Assembly (NCBI RefSeq): GCF_020740795.1 | Contig: NC_067294.1 | Coordinates: forward strand, 124,001 to 188,000 | Origin: Apus apus | Taxonomy: Eukaryota > Chordata > Aves > Apodiformes > Apodidae | Reading direction: 5' to 3' | DNA: 64,000 nucleotides | Part shown: piece by piece, positions 18,901 through 29,599 of the stretch | Layout of the letters: the number at the start of each line of letters is the position of its first letter | How positions within the stretch are numbered: the stretch's first letter is position 1 | Notes under the pieces: generated by a model | Told to the model about the DNA's origin: nothing | Database searches by the model: none | What the model saw: the letters and a program-made list of their open reading frames with translations, nothing else | Program-made: the position numbers and the translations under genes

Positions 18901-20600
18901 TTGCTAGTTCCTTTTTCCTGTAGGATGAGTTACAGGGTTATTCTCAACAAAGATATAGCCTACCCAATAAACTATGTACCTTTGTACCTACCCAGACAGG
19001 CACCTAAATGTGTCTGATTTTCCTGCTGTGAACCATGCCGAGGCTAAAATGCAAGAGCAGCTTTGAATGTTTTATTCATAGGAACAAAAGAATAAAACTG
19101 TCTGAGCCAGAAGTGGCAAAATACCACAGGCACTGAAACAAAATACTATGGGTGGCTGCTTTGGGTGTCAAACCCATGAACCCTCTTTGGCAATGAGCAG
19201 CTAGAGCTGTTTAGGGCACTAACACTGATGCTAGGAAATGAAAGAGGTTTTTATTTGGTTTTCTGTGAATACAGACATTAACTTCTGCTGGGTTGTTTGC
19301 ATTAGGTTAATATTTCTGTAGTGTACAGGTGTTAATATGAGCTGTGAGTGTCTGCTGTCTGTCTCTAGCCCTGTAAAGAGCAGAGTGTGACGCTGTAAAT
19401 ATTAGCCCAGGCAGAGAAGTGTTTGCACAGCCCTCCTCTGTGCTGCCTCCTGCAGTGGTGCTCTGACAGCACTCCTTGCAAATGACCCAGCCTCAGCTGT
19501 CAGAGCTTCAGCATCTTCCACATTGTGCAGTAACATGCTCTGGTTTTGACTCAAGAAGGGTTAAAGAGATCAAATCCCCAAAAATGCAGCAGAAGCAGCA
19601 GTGTGCTGTGATCTTCCCAAGATTAGTATGATAGAGAATAAGGTACAACTAAGTAACTCAGCACACACTGCAAACAAAACTCTTGCTTGGCCAAACCCAC
19701 TCTTCATGAACTGTGGCCCTCACAGACCTAGAGAAGAACTGTCCAGCACATCACTGGAACTGCTACTTGCTTAACATAGTGATAGTCATTACAGAGGGAA
19801 ACACCAGTTCTGGGTGAAACAAATTACTGGGAAAGATCTGACAAGAATGTACCTACTATGAGCCTTAGTCACATACCTATTTCACCACAGGACCTGCTGA
19901 CATCACTAACCCCAAATTAGTCACCTCTATGAATCCGCAAAGAGCGACAAAGATAACATAAACCAAGGAAGCGGTGCTAAAAGCTGAGGAAATCAGATCA
20001 GAGTTGATCACTGTTTCTGCAGATGTTTGAGAAGGTCAAAGGCCTGGACCTTGGATGGAATTAGAGAAACTGATTCCTGAGATACAACACATTACACTGG
20101 GAGATGACCTCCACAGGTCAGAGTTGGCCTATACAATTTCAAATGGAAAGGGTGATAACAGCTTTGGTTGTGAGAGACTGATAATTATCCAACTCTCTGA
20201 GACCTGTAATGAGGTTACAGTGCTGCTCTGCATGTGAGCAGAGGGGGATAACCAAGTGACCTTTTATGCCATGGGTCCCAGGCAGAGATCCAAGTCAATA
20301 GGCAACAACTGGGAAGGGGACCACTCCACTGCAGTCACGGGCTGTGCAGACTGGCAAAGTGCACTGAACTGGCCGACTCCTCACCAGACATTAAGTTTTC
20401 AGGCTTGCCAAGGCAGCCTGAAAACACAGAAAACTTACCAGCTTTAAGATGGAAGGGCAAATTTTCCCTTTCCTTTCTATCTACCGCAGGGCATAATTCA
20501 AAGTTGAATTAATGACTCATTTAAGTGGTCTTTGGGTGAAGACCGATAATCACAGACTCAGAAAAACAGTCTGGGAAGGAGCTTGAAAGATCCTCTGAAC
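18901..20600. other. Non-coding interval upstream of GFRA3
   Basis: No gene or classified repeat is recognised. In human the interval beside GFRA3 on this side holds CDC25C, but no phosphatase-like frame (for example an HCEFSSER-type active site) is visible here. An 11-base perfect inverted repeat lies at 20395-20425, about 400 bases before the GFRA3 start codon. Distal GFRA3 promoter elements may lie here. Confidence 0.6.
20395..20425. repeat. 11-base inverted repeat upstream of GFRA3
   Basis: GTTTTCAGGCT (20395-20405) and its exact reverse complement AGCCTGAAAAC (20415-20425) flank the 9-base loop TGCCAAGGC, which can itself pair GCC with GGC. Confidence 0.75.
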
Positions 20601-20609
20601 TCTCTTGCA

Positions 20610-21310
20610 CCAGGCTGCGGCGGGGGCAGGAGCGGGCGGAGCGCTGGGGCCACCCCGCGGGGCCCGGGCGGGGCGGTGCGGGGCGGTGCGGGGCGGGCCC
20701 GGCGGGGCGGTGCGGGGCGGTGCGGGCCCGCCCAACCGGCCGCGGGATGCGCGCAGCATGAGCTGCGGGCGCAGAGCTCGGAGCGACCGGCCACGGGCTC
20801 CAGCATGGGGGCCGCCCTGCTCCTGGCGCTGCTGCTCTCCCGAGCCGGTAACAGCGGGGGCGGCGGGGCGGGCGGGGCAGCGCGGGGCGGCGGGTCCCGA
20901 CTCGCTCCCGGCGGAGGCAGCGCGGGGCTCCCGGTCCCTTCCCCGGGGGCTCCCGGTCCCTTCCCCGGGGGCTCCCTTCCCCGGGCACCGGCTGCGGCGA
21001 GCGGCCGGCACCCCGCTGCCCCGGCGGGACGGAACCCACCTCCCGAACCGGGAAGGGCGAGCGGCTCTTCCGAGCCGAACCGTGAGCTGTCAGTGCGGCT
21101 GTGCCCGCCGAGGGGAGCCTGGGGGGAGCGGCGGTCCCGGGGCAGCGCCGGAGGGGCCGCCCCGCAGCGGAGGGGCTGATGAGGGGCCCTCAGCGCGGCA
21201 CAAGAGGCACGGAACCTGTGTCTGCTCCGGCTGGAGCTGCTGTGCGGTCCCCGCTTGCACCGCGCTCACACCCACTTTGCTGGGAGCTCTTTTTGACGCC
21301 TTCCCTCGGC
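20610..21310 (+). promoter_or_regulatory. GFRA3: CpG-island promoter and first exon region of GFRA3
   Basis: A CpG-rich block encloses the GFRA3 start codon at 20805 and extends into intron 1. The part immediately upstream (about 20661-20733) is a GC-box-like tandem array (GGGGCGGTGC units), a plausible Sp/KLF platform. No TATA box is evident. Confidence 0.7.
20661..20733. repeat. GC-rich tandem repeat in the GFRA3 promoter/5' UTR
   Basis: Two clusters of GGGGCGGTGC-type units, with CGGTGC present four times, are separated by GGGCCCGGC. The same 10-mer, in the same sense relative to transcription, forms the tandem array inside KDM3B intron 1 at 4407-4506. Confidence 0.75.
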
Positions 21311-24300
21311 GCATCCCCCTCCGAAGTGCTGCGGGCTGGTGGTTCTCCGAGATGAGGCTCAGTATGCAAAGACCAACGCAAGGAGCTCCTGCAGAGATGG
21401 AGCTATTTGTTGTACTCTGCCTTCTACTACTTCCAAGTCACAAGAGCTGAGGATAGAAATTACTCCTTTTCCAATTAATCTGCTGTGCAGTCTTCATGGC
21501 TGATGTGACCAGAAATACAGAAACTACAAAATGGCTCTGGAGCACTCCTAGACCCTGCTATGGGATGTCAGTGTTTTACATTCAGAACAAGCTGCAGCTC
21601 CTGAATATCATAACGACTACTGTAAAAATGGGCTATTGCACTGAGACCTCAGTGGCACTTCAGCCACATGATTACAATAGATTTCCCACAGTTTTCCATG
21701 TCCAAATACCACAACTGTATTGATAACTATGCCTTGTAACAGAAAGGTTTTTCCCTTCTGCAGTTGTCCTCTCCTTCAACAGCATGGCACACCAGGGACA
21801 TAAAAAATAATATATACTTATATATATATATATATGTATGACAGAGCACGGAGTGAAAAGGCAGAATAAAAGGATATTGTATTACCCCTCCCTTTTTTCT
21901 AAGGTATGAATAATTATAGTCTGTTAATTGATTATTACCTTAACTTAAAACAAAAAAAACGAGAGAAGAGACTCCAGACACATGCATCTTTAACATGTTC
22001 TGCAACATAGACCATAGGTCTAGGTAAGAATTGGCCTCCTCATTCTTTCATGTTATTGTCTGCAATACTAAGACAAGTTCTTAAAAAATGAAACGACGTG
22101 TCAAGTATTAGGGCTGAATACAATGCATAGCTGTTAAATGGTGTCTGTAGAGGAGGACTGTTCTAAATGTGAGGTTTACAGCAGCTTCACCTGAAGCATC
22201 TGGCACGGGCCTGTGGTAGCAACACAGCCCATCAACTTACACCCAGCTCTGCTCAACCCTAGCAACTACCATATCACTTTAAAGTTTTTAAAATGTCACT
22301 GCAAGCTCAGGTGCTTGCTGAGCAGAATTCTTAGGCTAGGAAAGCCCTTTTATGAACTTCCTAGAGCAGCTGCTGCAAGCCACTGTGGGAGATGGGATAT
22401 TGGGGGAGATGGTATTTTGGTCTGGCCTGGTAGGATAGATCAGATCACTCAGTTTAGGGTTCCAAAAGCTACTGGGAGAGAATGGACTGATTTGCTATTG
22501 GGAATTTGCACCGATTGCAAACCTTACAGGGTGTAATCACACTTGAACTGTTCATTAAGGCTGTGCCTAGGTTTAATGCCTAACCAAGCCCACTGGGCTG
22601 GGTACAAAGCCTTTCTGATGAGAGATTTGTTTTTCAGGGAGATGACAAAGTCATGCAGTCTCTATGTAACAGCCAGATGAACAACAAAGTACAATAAGCT
22701 GCTAGAAAGACAAAGAAATTTGTACAAGTGAGACAGAGACACCTAGATAGTGTTATTGGGCTGTAGGAAAAGTAGAAAGTTTGAGAAGCAGACCAGCACA
22801 CTGCTAGCATACTACTAGCAGAGTAGCAGCCTGCTACTTGCAGCAAATCCTCTGATGAAGCCAGTGAAAGCGAAGGAAGTGTGAGAACAAATTAGATGGT
22901 GAGGATGGTAGACTGGGTAATGAGCTGTGCCCAGATTTTTTCTAATCTGTAGGGAAGGCAGACAGAAATAGTGCTGCTGCACCTGCTGAGCAAGAGAACC
23001 ACACATGCCACAAAACATTAAAGGTAGAGGGAAGTCTCAGTCATTTCCTAAAATCAGCCAAACAATATTGTCCTGAAAGGAAGAAACATACAGCCTATAT
23101 ATAAATGTTAATAGGAATGGGTCTTGTTCCAGGTCTTCATTGTACTTTTACTGTATATAGAGATTCATCTACTACAGAAATGAAGAAGGATTATGGACTG
23201 AATTCACCTACCTGTGACAACATAATGCTAGGTATCACCCCAGTATTGGGAAACGACAGACCATAGAAAACATTTAAAAGCTGAAAAAAAAAAATCTAGT
23301 TTTAAATATTATATTGTTAAATTGAGATTATTTAGTACTTCCACATAAGGTGGTGTGTGTGTGCACATATATATAATTAATGCATGTGTTATGCAAACAC
23401 ACACACACAGAGATAGTTGGAGTTCACAGTCAGCCAACAGATGAAAGCTGGGAGGCCAAGCCTGCACCCCTGCATTTTTGGCAGGGATGTCAGGGACTGG
23501 GGGTCTATATACTCAAACTGATTGCATATCAGCACTTCTGTGTGAAGCTATTCTTCTGAGATTTCCAAGTAAATAGTTGTTTTTACACCCTACAAATGGC
23601 TTCCTCAGCCCATCCCTTGCTGAGCAGGGTGCACTGGAGGCATGGCAGCAGCACAGCCTCCCAGCACAGCGTGGTGTTCCTCGCTGCTGGTTGCACTCTG
23701 GTTTGCATCACTCAGAGAAGAGCTGCTTCACAGCAGCCTCAGCCACCCCAGGGTTTCTGTGGGGATTTACCACTCCACGACACACAGAACCATCCCTGAT
23801 GCTGGCCACGTGAAAAGAGTTAAGGGTTATAGAAAAGGTTTTATTAAAAAAATATTTTGAGATTTTCCTTTGACCTTTTGATCCCTCTTTCATACATTAA
23901 CACTCATCCTTTTGCTTCTAAATGGAGACAACTCTTGTTCCTTACCACTCCATATGAAAGGCGCCAACCAGTTTGGCCTGGAGAGGAGTCCTTGCTACAG
24001 ACGGGATGCCTGCGGAACAATGACACGGTGCTTGGGTGGCGCTCACCAGGACGGTCATTCTAACCACCTCTTTCCCTACTGGACCAGGAGACCTGCTGGC
24101 TCTGCCAAGGAGCGACTGCCTCGCAGCTGAGCAGCTCTGCCTCTCGGACTCCACCTGCAATGCCACCTACAGGATCCTGGAAACCTGCGCCCTGGCTAAG
24201 ACTCGCTTGCACGCCCTGGACCGCGACAGCCGGGTGAGGTGTGTGAAGGCAGAGCTGGAGCTCGGGAGCAGCTCCCTGCTGCGCTGCAGGTGCCACCGGC

Positions 24301-27300
24301 GCATGAGGCGGCAGGAGCGCTGCTTGCGTGTCTTCTGGACTGTTCACTCCAGCATGACGGATGGTGAGAGGCAATATATGAATTTACAGGGTACTAGTAA
24401 GGCTCACCCCTGCCCCCCATCCGAAAACACCTGGGAAAGGACACTTCCCAACACCTGCAGGTATCACTTTGGAACCACATCTCCTCAAAGATAATTCATT
24501 ACTGCTCTGATAAGCAGAGAAAACTCATCTGGGTCTGGGACCGGCCCTTCGCATACACCGGGCGCCCTAAGAGACCATGACAGCTGCTCTGAGACAGTTA
24601 GATTTAGTGCTGTGGTGTAAATCACCTCAAAATTATCACCTCTGTCCAGCACTGAAAACAGATGTGTGATTATGACACACTGGTGGCATCCTTGAGCATA
24701 GTACACCTTTCCAACTTTAGTGAGATGCTTCTTCTTGGCATCCCATTAAAGGCTGCCTGTGCTGCACATTTCCTTACTAGTTCTGAGGCTGAAAACGACC
24801 AAATTCCAGCCAGAGGAAATCTAATGTCAAAACATGATGCTTTTTTAATACAGTAATACCTCTGCATCTCTAGCAGAACCATTCTTGGCATTTGGCTTTG
24901 AGCAAGGCAGAGCATCTCTGAACTTCAGCTTGAGGAAACAACCAGGCACAAATGAGAAAAAAAATTAATTAAAAAAAATAATTAAAAAGCTGGTCACAAA
25001 GCATTTGTCCCACTGCATAAAATATCTTGTATCTTGCCTAGGTTATTTCAATTTGGAGACCTCTCCCTATGAGAATCCAGCAAATGAAGAACACTGGAAG
25101 ACAGATTATAATAAACTGGCAGCTCTAGTATCAGGTAAGGATTGTAATGGTTACATGATATAATGCTGCCTATTCTTATCTTTTCAGGGGCTGAAAATTT
25201 TTAAGAAGAATGATTTGGGATAGTGGCCCCTTTAATCGGAGGAATGCCCACCCTGGATACACTTCCCTAAATTCATCCTCCCCTACCAGGTGTAAATTTA
25301 GTCATAGATCCAGGCCTATGAAACAGGGAATAATCCACAATGATGCAGCCTCTGAGACAAAGACCCTAACATGAACCAATTCAAAGGATGATTTTGTAAC
25401 TAGTGTAACTGCAGTGTCATACGCCAGGCACACAGCAGGGCTGATTGGCTTTGTTCTTTTTGATTTTCCCAAGCTGACCATCAAGGTAAGGGCTCCTTGC
25501 TCCACACAGCATCTCTTCTGCAGACTTGTTACATTGTTTCTGGGTTTATTTTGGCTTGATAGGCTCAGAGATAGCAGGAGATGCAACAAATCCATGCCTG
25601 AAAGCAACTCACGTCTGTAATCTGAGCAAGAAGTGCGTTCGCCTGCGCACAGACTACGCCTCCATCTGCACGAAGGGGGCAGGCAGCGAGGACACGTGTG
25701 ACCGCCGCAAGTGCCACCGAGGGCTAAGGAATTTCTTTGAGAAAGTCCCTGAGGATTTCACCAAGAGGATCCTGTTCTGCCCATGTCAAGATGAACTTTG
25801 TGGAGAACGACGCCGGAAAACTATTGTTCCTGATTGTTCCTTCCAGTATAACACCAAACCCAACTGCCTCTGGCTTCTGGACTCCTGCTTAGAAGACCAT
25901 ATCTGCAAGTAGGTCCAGCAGCAGCAGACATTAGCCAAGAGAAGAACAGCATAGACACTGATAGTCTCATTTTCCTTCCTACAGATCCCGACTGGCTGAC
26001 TTTCAACAAAACTGTCAACCTGCAGACACGTCTCCAGATGGTTGCTCTCAGCACAACCATGCTGCATGCCTGCAGGCTTACATGGGGATGATTGGTAAGT
26101 GACATCCTCAGGAATGTACAGGGTGGATGCTTTGAGGACACAAACTTGGAGGCACACTGATGCTGTGAAGGCCCATCTTGCTCTCCTGCTGGAGATTGTG
26201 CTCAGTATACCAGTGGTTATGCCTTAGCCTGATTGATGATGGTGCTCCCTGTTGCTTCTGAGGTACAGGCAGCCCAAAGCGAGATCTTCCGTGGCATTTA
26301 TCGCTTTACTTTGTCCCATCTTCTCCTGTCAAATCAGAAGCACTTGCGTGAGATTTCTGAACACCTTTGTGCATCATCAGCTGGTGCAGAGTGCTCTAAA
26401 GGCCCAACCAATGGGGTCTCTGGGCCTGTATGAACTAAGTCATGCCTGCTGCAGAAGTTTCATCCCATCACTATAGTGATTAAATGTGACATTCCCTCAC
26501 TGCCTGACTTTTAGACTCGGGATGGTTTGCTAGTGCTGCTCATACTCTGCTCTCAGAACAGCCAGAACATGGCTCTGCCAGCTATTAGAAGGAAGGTCAT
26601 CTCTGGTTTTAGACACTCGCTGCCAACCTGACAGTATTTTCAGAGTGGCTAAAAAGAGAAGCTGTAAAGAGCAGCAATAGTCAGAGGCTCTAAATCTAGA
26701 TTATACCTTCCAGTTTCCCAGATGTCTTTGCTGTTTAGTGCTAAATGGACTCTGCTTGGGACCCCCCAGGTGTGCAGCTCAGGTTTGGCAGAAGGCATCT
26801 GGCTACCCCGCGCTGCCCTGTGCCAGCACTGCAGGGTGCAGTGCCCTCAGCCCAATGCCTGCACCAGCCCCAGGGCACCAGCAGAGTCAGGGGCAGCCAT
26901 CTCCAGACTCTCACAGCCCAGCAGACTGATTCAGCAGGCCTGGGTCACCTTGCAGGGGCTCCTGACCTGAAGGCTTCTCCCTCCAGGGCAGCGCTCCCTG
27001 TAGTGCAGCAGAACTCCTGATGCATCTTTCATTTGGTGAAGTAAATCCTGATTCCAGTTTCTGGGGTTTTGGGACAGGCACACCTATGACACCCAACTAT
27101 GTCAGCAACTCCAGTGTGGAGGTTTCCCTGTGGTGCACGTGTGAGAGCAGCGGCAACCAGAAGGAGAAGTGTGACCAGATACTCAGCATGTTTGAGAGCA
27201 ACAAATGCCTTGGTAAGCATCAATCATATCACAGAATCAGAGAAACAGCTCAGCACAAGGAAATTAAATCCTGTTGATCTAAAGATCCTATGTTGCATTG

Positions 27301-28374
27301 CTTTTGCATAGGGCTCTGTCTTCTTCTGCAGTGTCTATGTGATCTCCCTAGCATTTTAGTAACAGACCTTAATAAGACTTAAATATTTTATGTTTGTAAA
27401 AGCTTCCAAAGAATATTAAAGAAACCAGCATCATTAGATAAATTATTAATGTTTAAAACTACCTCCTGCTGTATAGAAAAGCCTTACACCCAGCACTATA
27501 GATACACCTACAACCTAAACATCCCATCTGAGATACCACATACCTGCTCCTTACAAAACAGACAGCTGGGGAAATCCCAGAAGGACCCAAGAACACTGCA
27601 GATTCGCTTTGCAGTCTGCTGCACCTCACAGATAAATCCACAAACTAACAAGCCATTCACTGAGCAGAGAAAGATATTTTCTAAATCAAAAAGGAACGGC
27701 GTGTGAGTGTGTCTCCTAAAACAGCTTCCCTAGGCTTCTGTTCCCTAGACTCCAAGGTGTGCACAAGAAAAGCACAATAAGACTCTTGCTCTGCTTCTGT
27801 TTGCAGAAAATACCATTTGGTCTCAAATGCACCTGAAGCAGGCAGCTCTAGAACAACAGGAAGACTTATTTTATTCATCTTCCCTAAGCTTCCAAGGAGA
27901 CAGTGCCAGCACATCTCTTGCTTCAGACATGTCCCAGGTATGCATTGCTTTGTTGCCTTCACAAAGCAGCGAGACAACTAACCTAGAGACAGTAGCTGAA
28001 AAACCTTGTATCTGGAAATGTGTGATCCTGGACTGCAAAGTGAGGGATGCCACGTGTAGAACTCTGGACCACGTTACCTCAAGCTGTTCCTTTCCAGACA
28101 AGCGGGAACAGGAGGCTGTGCTGCCTGGCCACAGGAGTTTCCTATGGTCTACATCAGTGCTCAGACTGGAGGCTCTGCAGCCAGATGTTTGAGCAGAGAT
28201 GTGTCTAACTGGGATTCATTCCTCCTTCTCATTTCCTAGGTGGCTGAAGGGAAGACACAGCAAGACATCTCTGAACACAGCAGTATGCCTATGGCCTCCT
28301 CTGTGTATTCTGGAGCTGCTGTTTCTTGGCCATCTCTAGCTCTGTTCCTGCCCCTGTTGCTGAGCCCCCTGTAA
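20805..28374 (+). CDS. GFRA3: GDNF family receptor alpha-3 (artemin co-receptor)
   Basis: GFRA3 is a GPI-anchored surface receptor that binds artemin and presents it to the RET tyrosine kinase in sensory and sympathetic neurons. Eight coding exons join in frame: 20805-20847, 24088-24363, 25042-25134, 25563-25908, 25985-26094, 27078-27212, 27807-27937 and 28240-28374 (TAA), giving 422 residues (human 400). Residues 1-15 are a short hydrophobic signal sequence; residues 25-107 form cysteine-rich D1 (CRCHRRMRRQERC, WTVHSS); 108-138 is the GFRA3-type linker (GYFNLETSPYENP); 149-253 is D2, with CGERRRKTIVPDC; then D3 (CKSRLADFQQNC, MTPNYVSNSS, CTC). N-glycosylation sequons occur at N39, N157 and N300. 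The tail ends in a hydrophobic stretch after small residues, a GPI signal. An in-frame ATG exists upstream at 20583 with no intervening stop, but the annotated ATG directly precedes the signal peptide, so I prefer it. Intact, on the same strand as CDC23 as in human. Confidence 0.95.
21811..21840. repeat. (TA)n microsatellite
   Basis: Alternating TA for about 30 bases, interrupted by ACTTA and ending ATGTATG. It lies within GFRA3 intron 1. Confidence 0.8.
23352..23409. repeat. Facing (TG)n and (AC)n microsatellites
   Basis: A GGTGTGTGTGTG tract at about 23352-23363 is followed, after an AT-rich spacer containing ATATATAT and ATTAATGCAT, by AACACACACACACA ending at 23409. The two tracts are complementary and could pair as a hairpin. 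Confidence 0.75.
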
Positions 28375-28758
28375 CTTGGCATAAATGGCATCTTTCCTTC
28401 CCATAGTCTTAATCTTATTTCATATGCAGGCACCTCCCACTACTGATCTACCTTTTGGAAATAGAAAGCTTTCAGAAAAGAGGAATGGAACAGCCTAATA
28501 CAGTCACTAAAAGCCTCCCCACAACCTGCACCCCGCTTCTCCCCAGTCAGTTTGCACTGAGCTCTGCAGATGTGGGGCCCACCATTGCTTCTGCCATGTT
28601 AGCATTCTGAGTGACAGCCAGGCTAGTGTTCCAGTGCAGTATTTTAAAACAAAGGTCCAAGTTCTGTCAGAATTTGTGCAGGTTTGGCTTCAGACTGCAG
28701 GGAGGGACTTGACGCAGTGTATCCTGCCACCCCATCTTCTGGAGCTCTTCCTCAGGCA
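28375..28758 (+). other. GFRA3: GFRA3 3' UTR
   Basis: Sequence directly after the GFRA3 stop codon, without coding features. I see no AATAAA before the CR1 insertion that starts near 28760. The first AATAAA (29601-29606) lies at the far side of that CR1 copy, so the repeat may be part of the 3' UTR. The polyadenylation site is not settled. Confidence 0.5.
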
Positions 28759-28759
28759 T

Positions 28760-29590
28760 ACAATCCCAGAATGGTTTGGGTTGGAAAGGACCTTTAAAGA
28801 TCATCTAGTCCAAACCCCCTGCCATGGGCAGCGACATCTCTTACTAGACCAGGTTGCTCCAAGCACCACCCAACCTGACTTTGAACTCTCCAAGGGATGG
28901 GGCAGTCACAGCTTCTCTTTGCAACCTGGGCCAGGGTCTCGCACTCTCATAGTAAAGAATATCTTCCTCATGTCCAATCTAAATCAGTTTAAAACAACTG
29001 CCTCTTGTCCTGTCACTACAGGTCCTGGCAAAAAGTCCCTGTCTTTCTTGTGATCCCCCTTCATGTATTGAAAGGCCACAACAAGATCTCCCCAGAGCCT
29101 TCTCTCCTCAGGCCAAACCCTGACAACTGCCTCAGCCTTTCGGCACAGGAGAGGTTCTCCAGCCCTCTCATCACCTTTGCGGCCTCCTCTGCCCCTGCCC
29201 ACACAGGTTCATGTCTGCCTGGTGCTCGGCTGGACACAGGACCCCAGGGAGGGCAGAGCAGAGGGGCAGAATTGCCTCTCAGCCCGCTGGCCACGATGCT
29301 TTTGATGCAGCCCGGGATGCAATTCTGCCTTATGGGCTGCAGGCCCACATTGCTGCCTCGCCTCTGAATTTTCATCTACCAGGATCCTCAGATCCTTTTC
29401 TGCAGTGCTGCTCCAACTCCACGCACGCCCCAGTGTATTCTGAAGTTAGGGATTGTCCCAGCCAGGTGCAGGACCTTGCCCTTGGCCTTGTTGAACTTCA
29501 TGAGGCTCCTGTGGGTCCGTTGCTCAAGCCTGTCCAGGCGCAGGGAACAGCAAACCATCCTGAAGAGTCTGGGCTCCAGGGTGGGTTGCA
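28760..29590 (-). mobile_element. CR1 LINE, antisense, 5'-truncated
   Basis: Reading the minus strand, the element starts at its reverse-transcriptase C-terminal part near 29590 and runs to its 3' tail near 28765. The plus strand shows the complement of that tail (AATCCCAGAATGGTTTGGGTTGGAAAGGACC pattern, 28762 onwards). The minus strand encodes CR1-like pieces such as VMRGLENLSCAERLRQLSG and GDLVVAFQYMK. Stops and frameshifts show it is inactive. Its tail differs from the subfamily at 17.9, 55.8 and 60.4 kb. Confidence 0.88.
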
Positions 29591-29599
29591 AGTAGATCT

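Larger units (their letters stand above)
20848..24087 (+). other. GFRA3: GFRA3 intron 1
   Basis: This 3.2-kb intron begins with GTAACA and ends with ACCAG. The left 450 bases belong to the CpG island; the rest is AT-rich unique sequence with a (TA)n microsatellite at 21811-21840 and a GT/AC repeat pair at 23352-23409. No exon or known transposon was recognised. Confidence 0.7.

Noticed and set aside
28760-29590. Antisense frames downstream of GFRA3 considered as a small gene
   Set aside because: The translations match the C-terminal end of CR1 reverse transcriptase.
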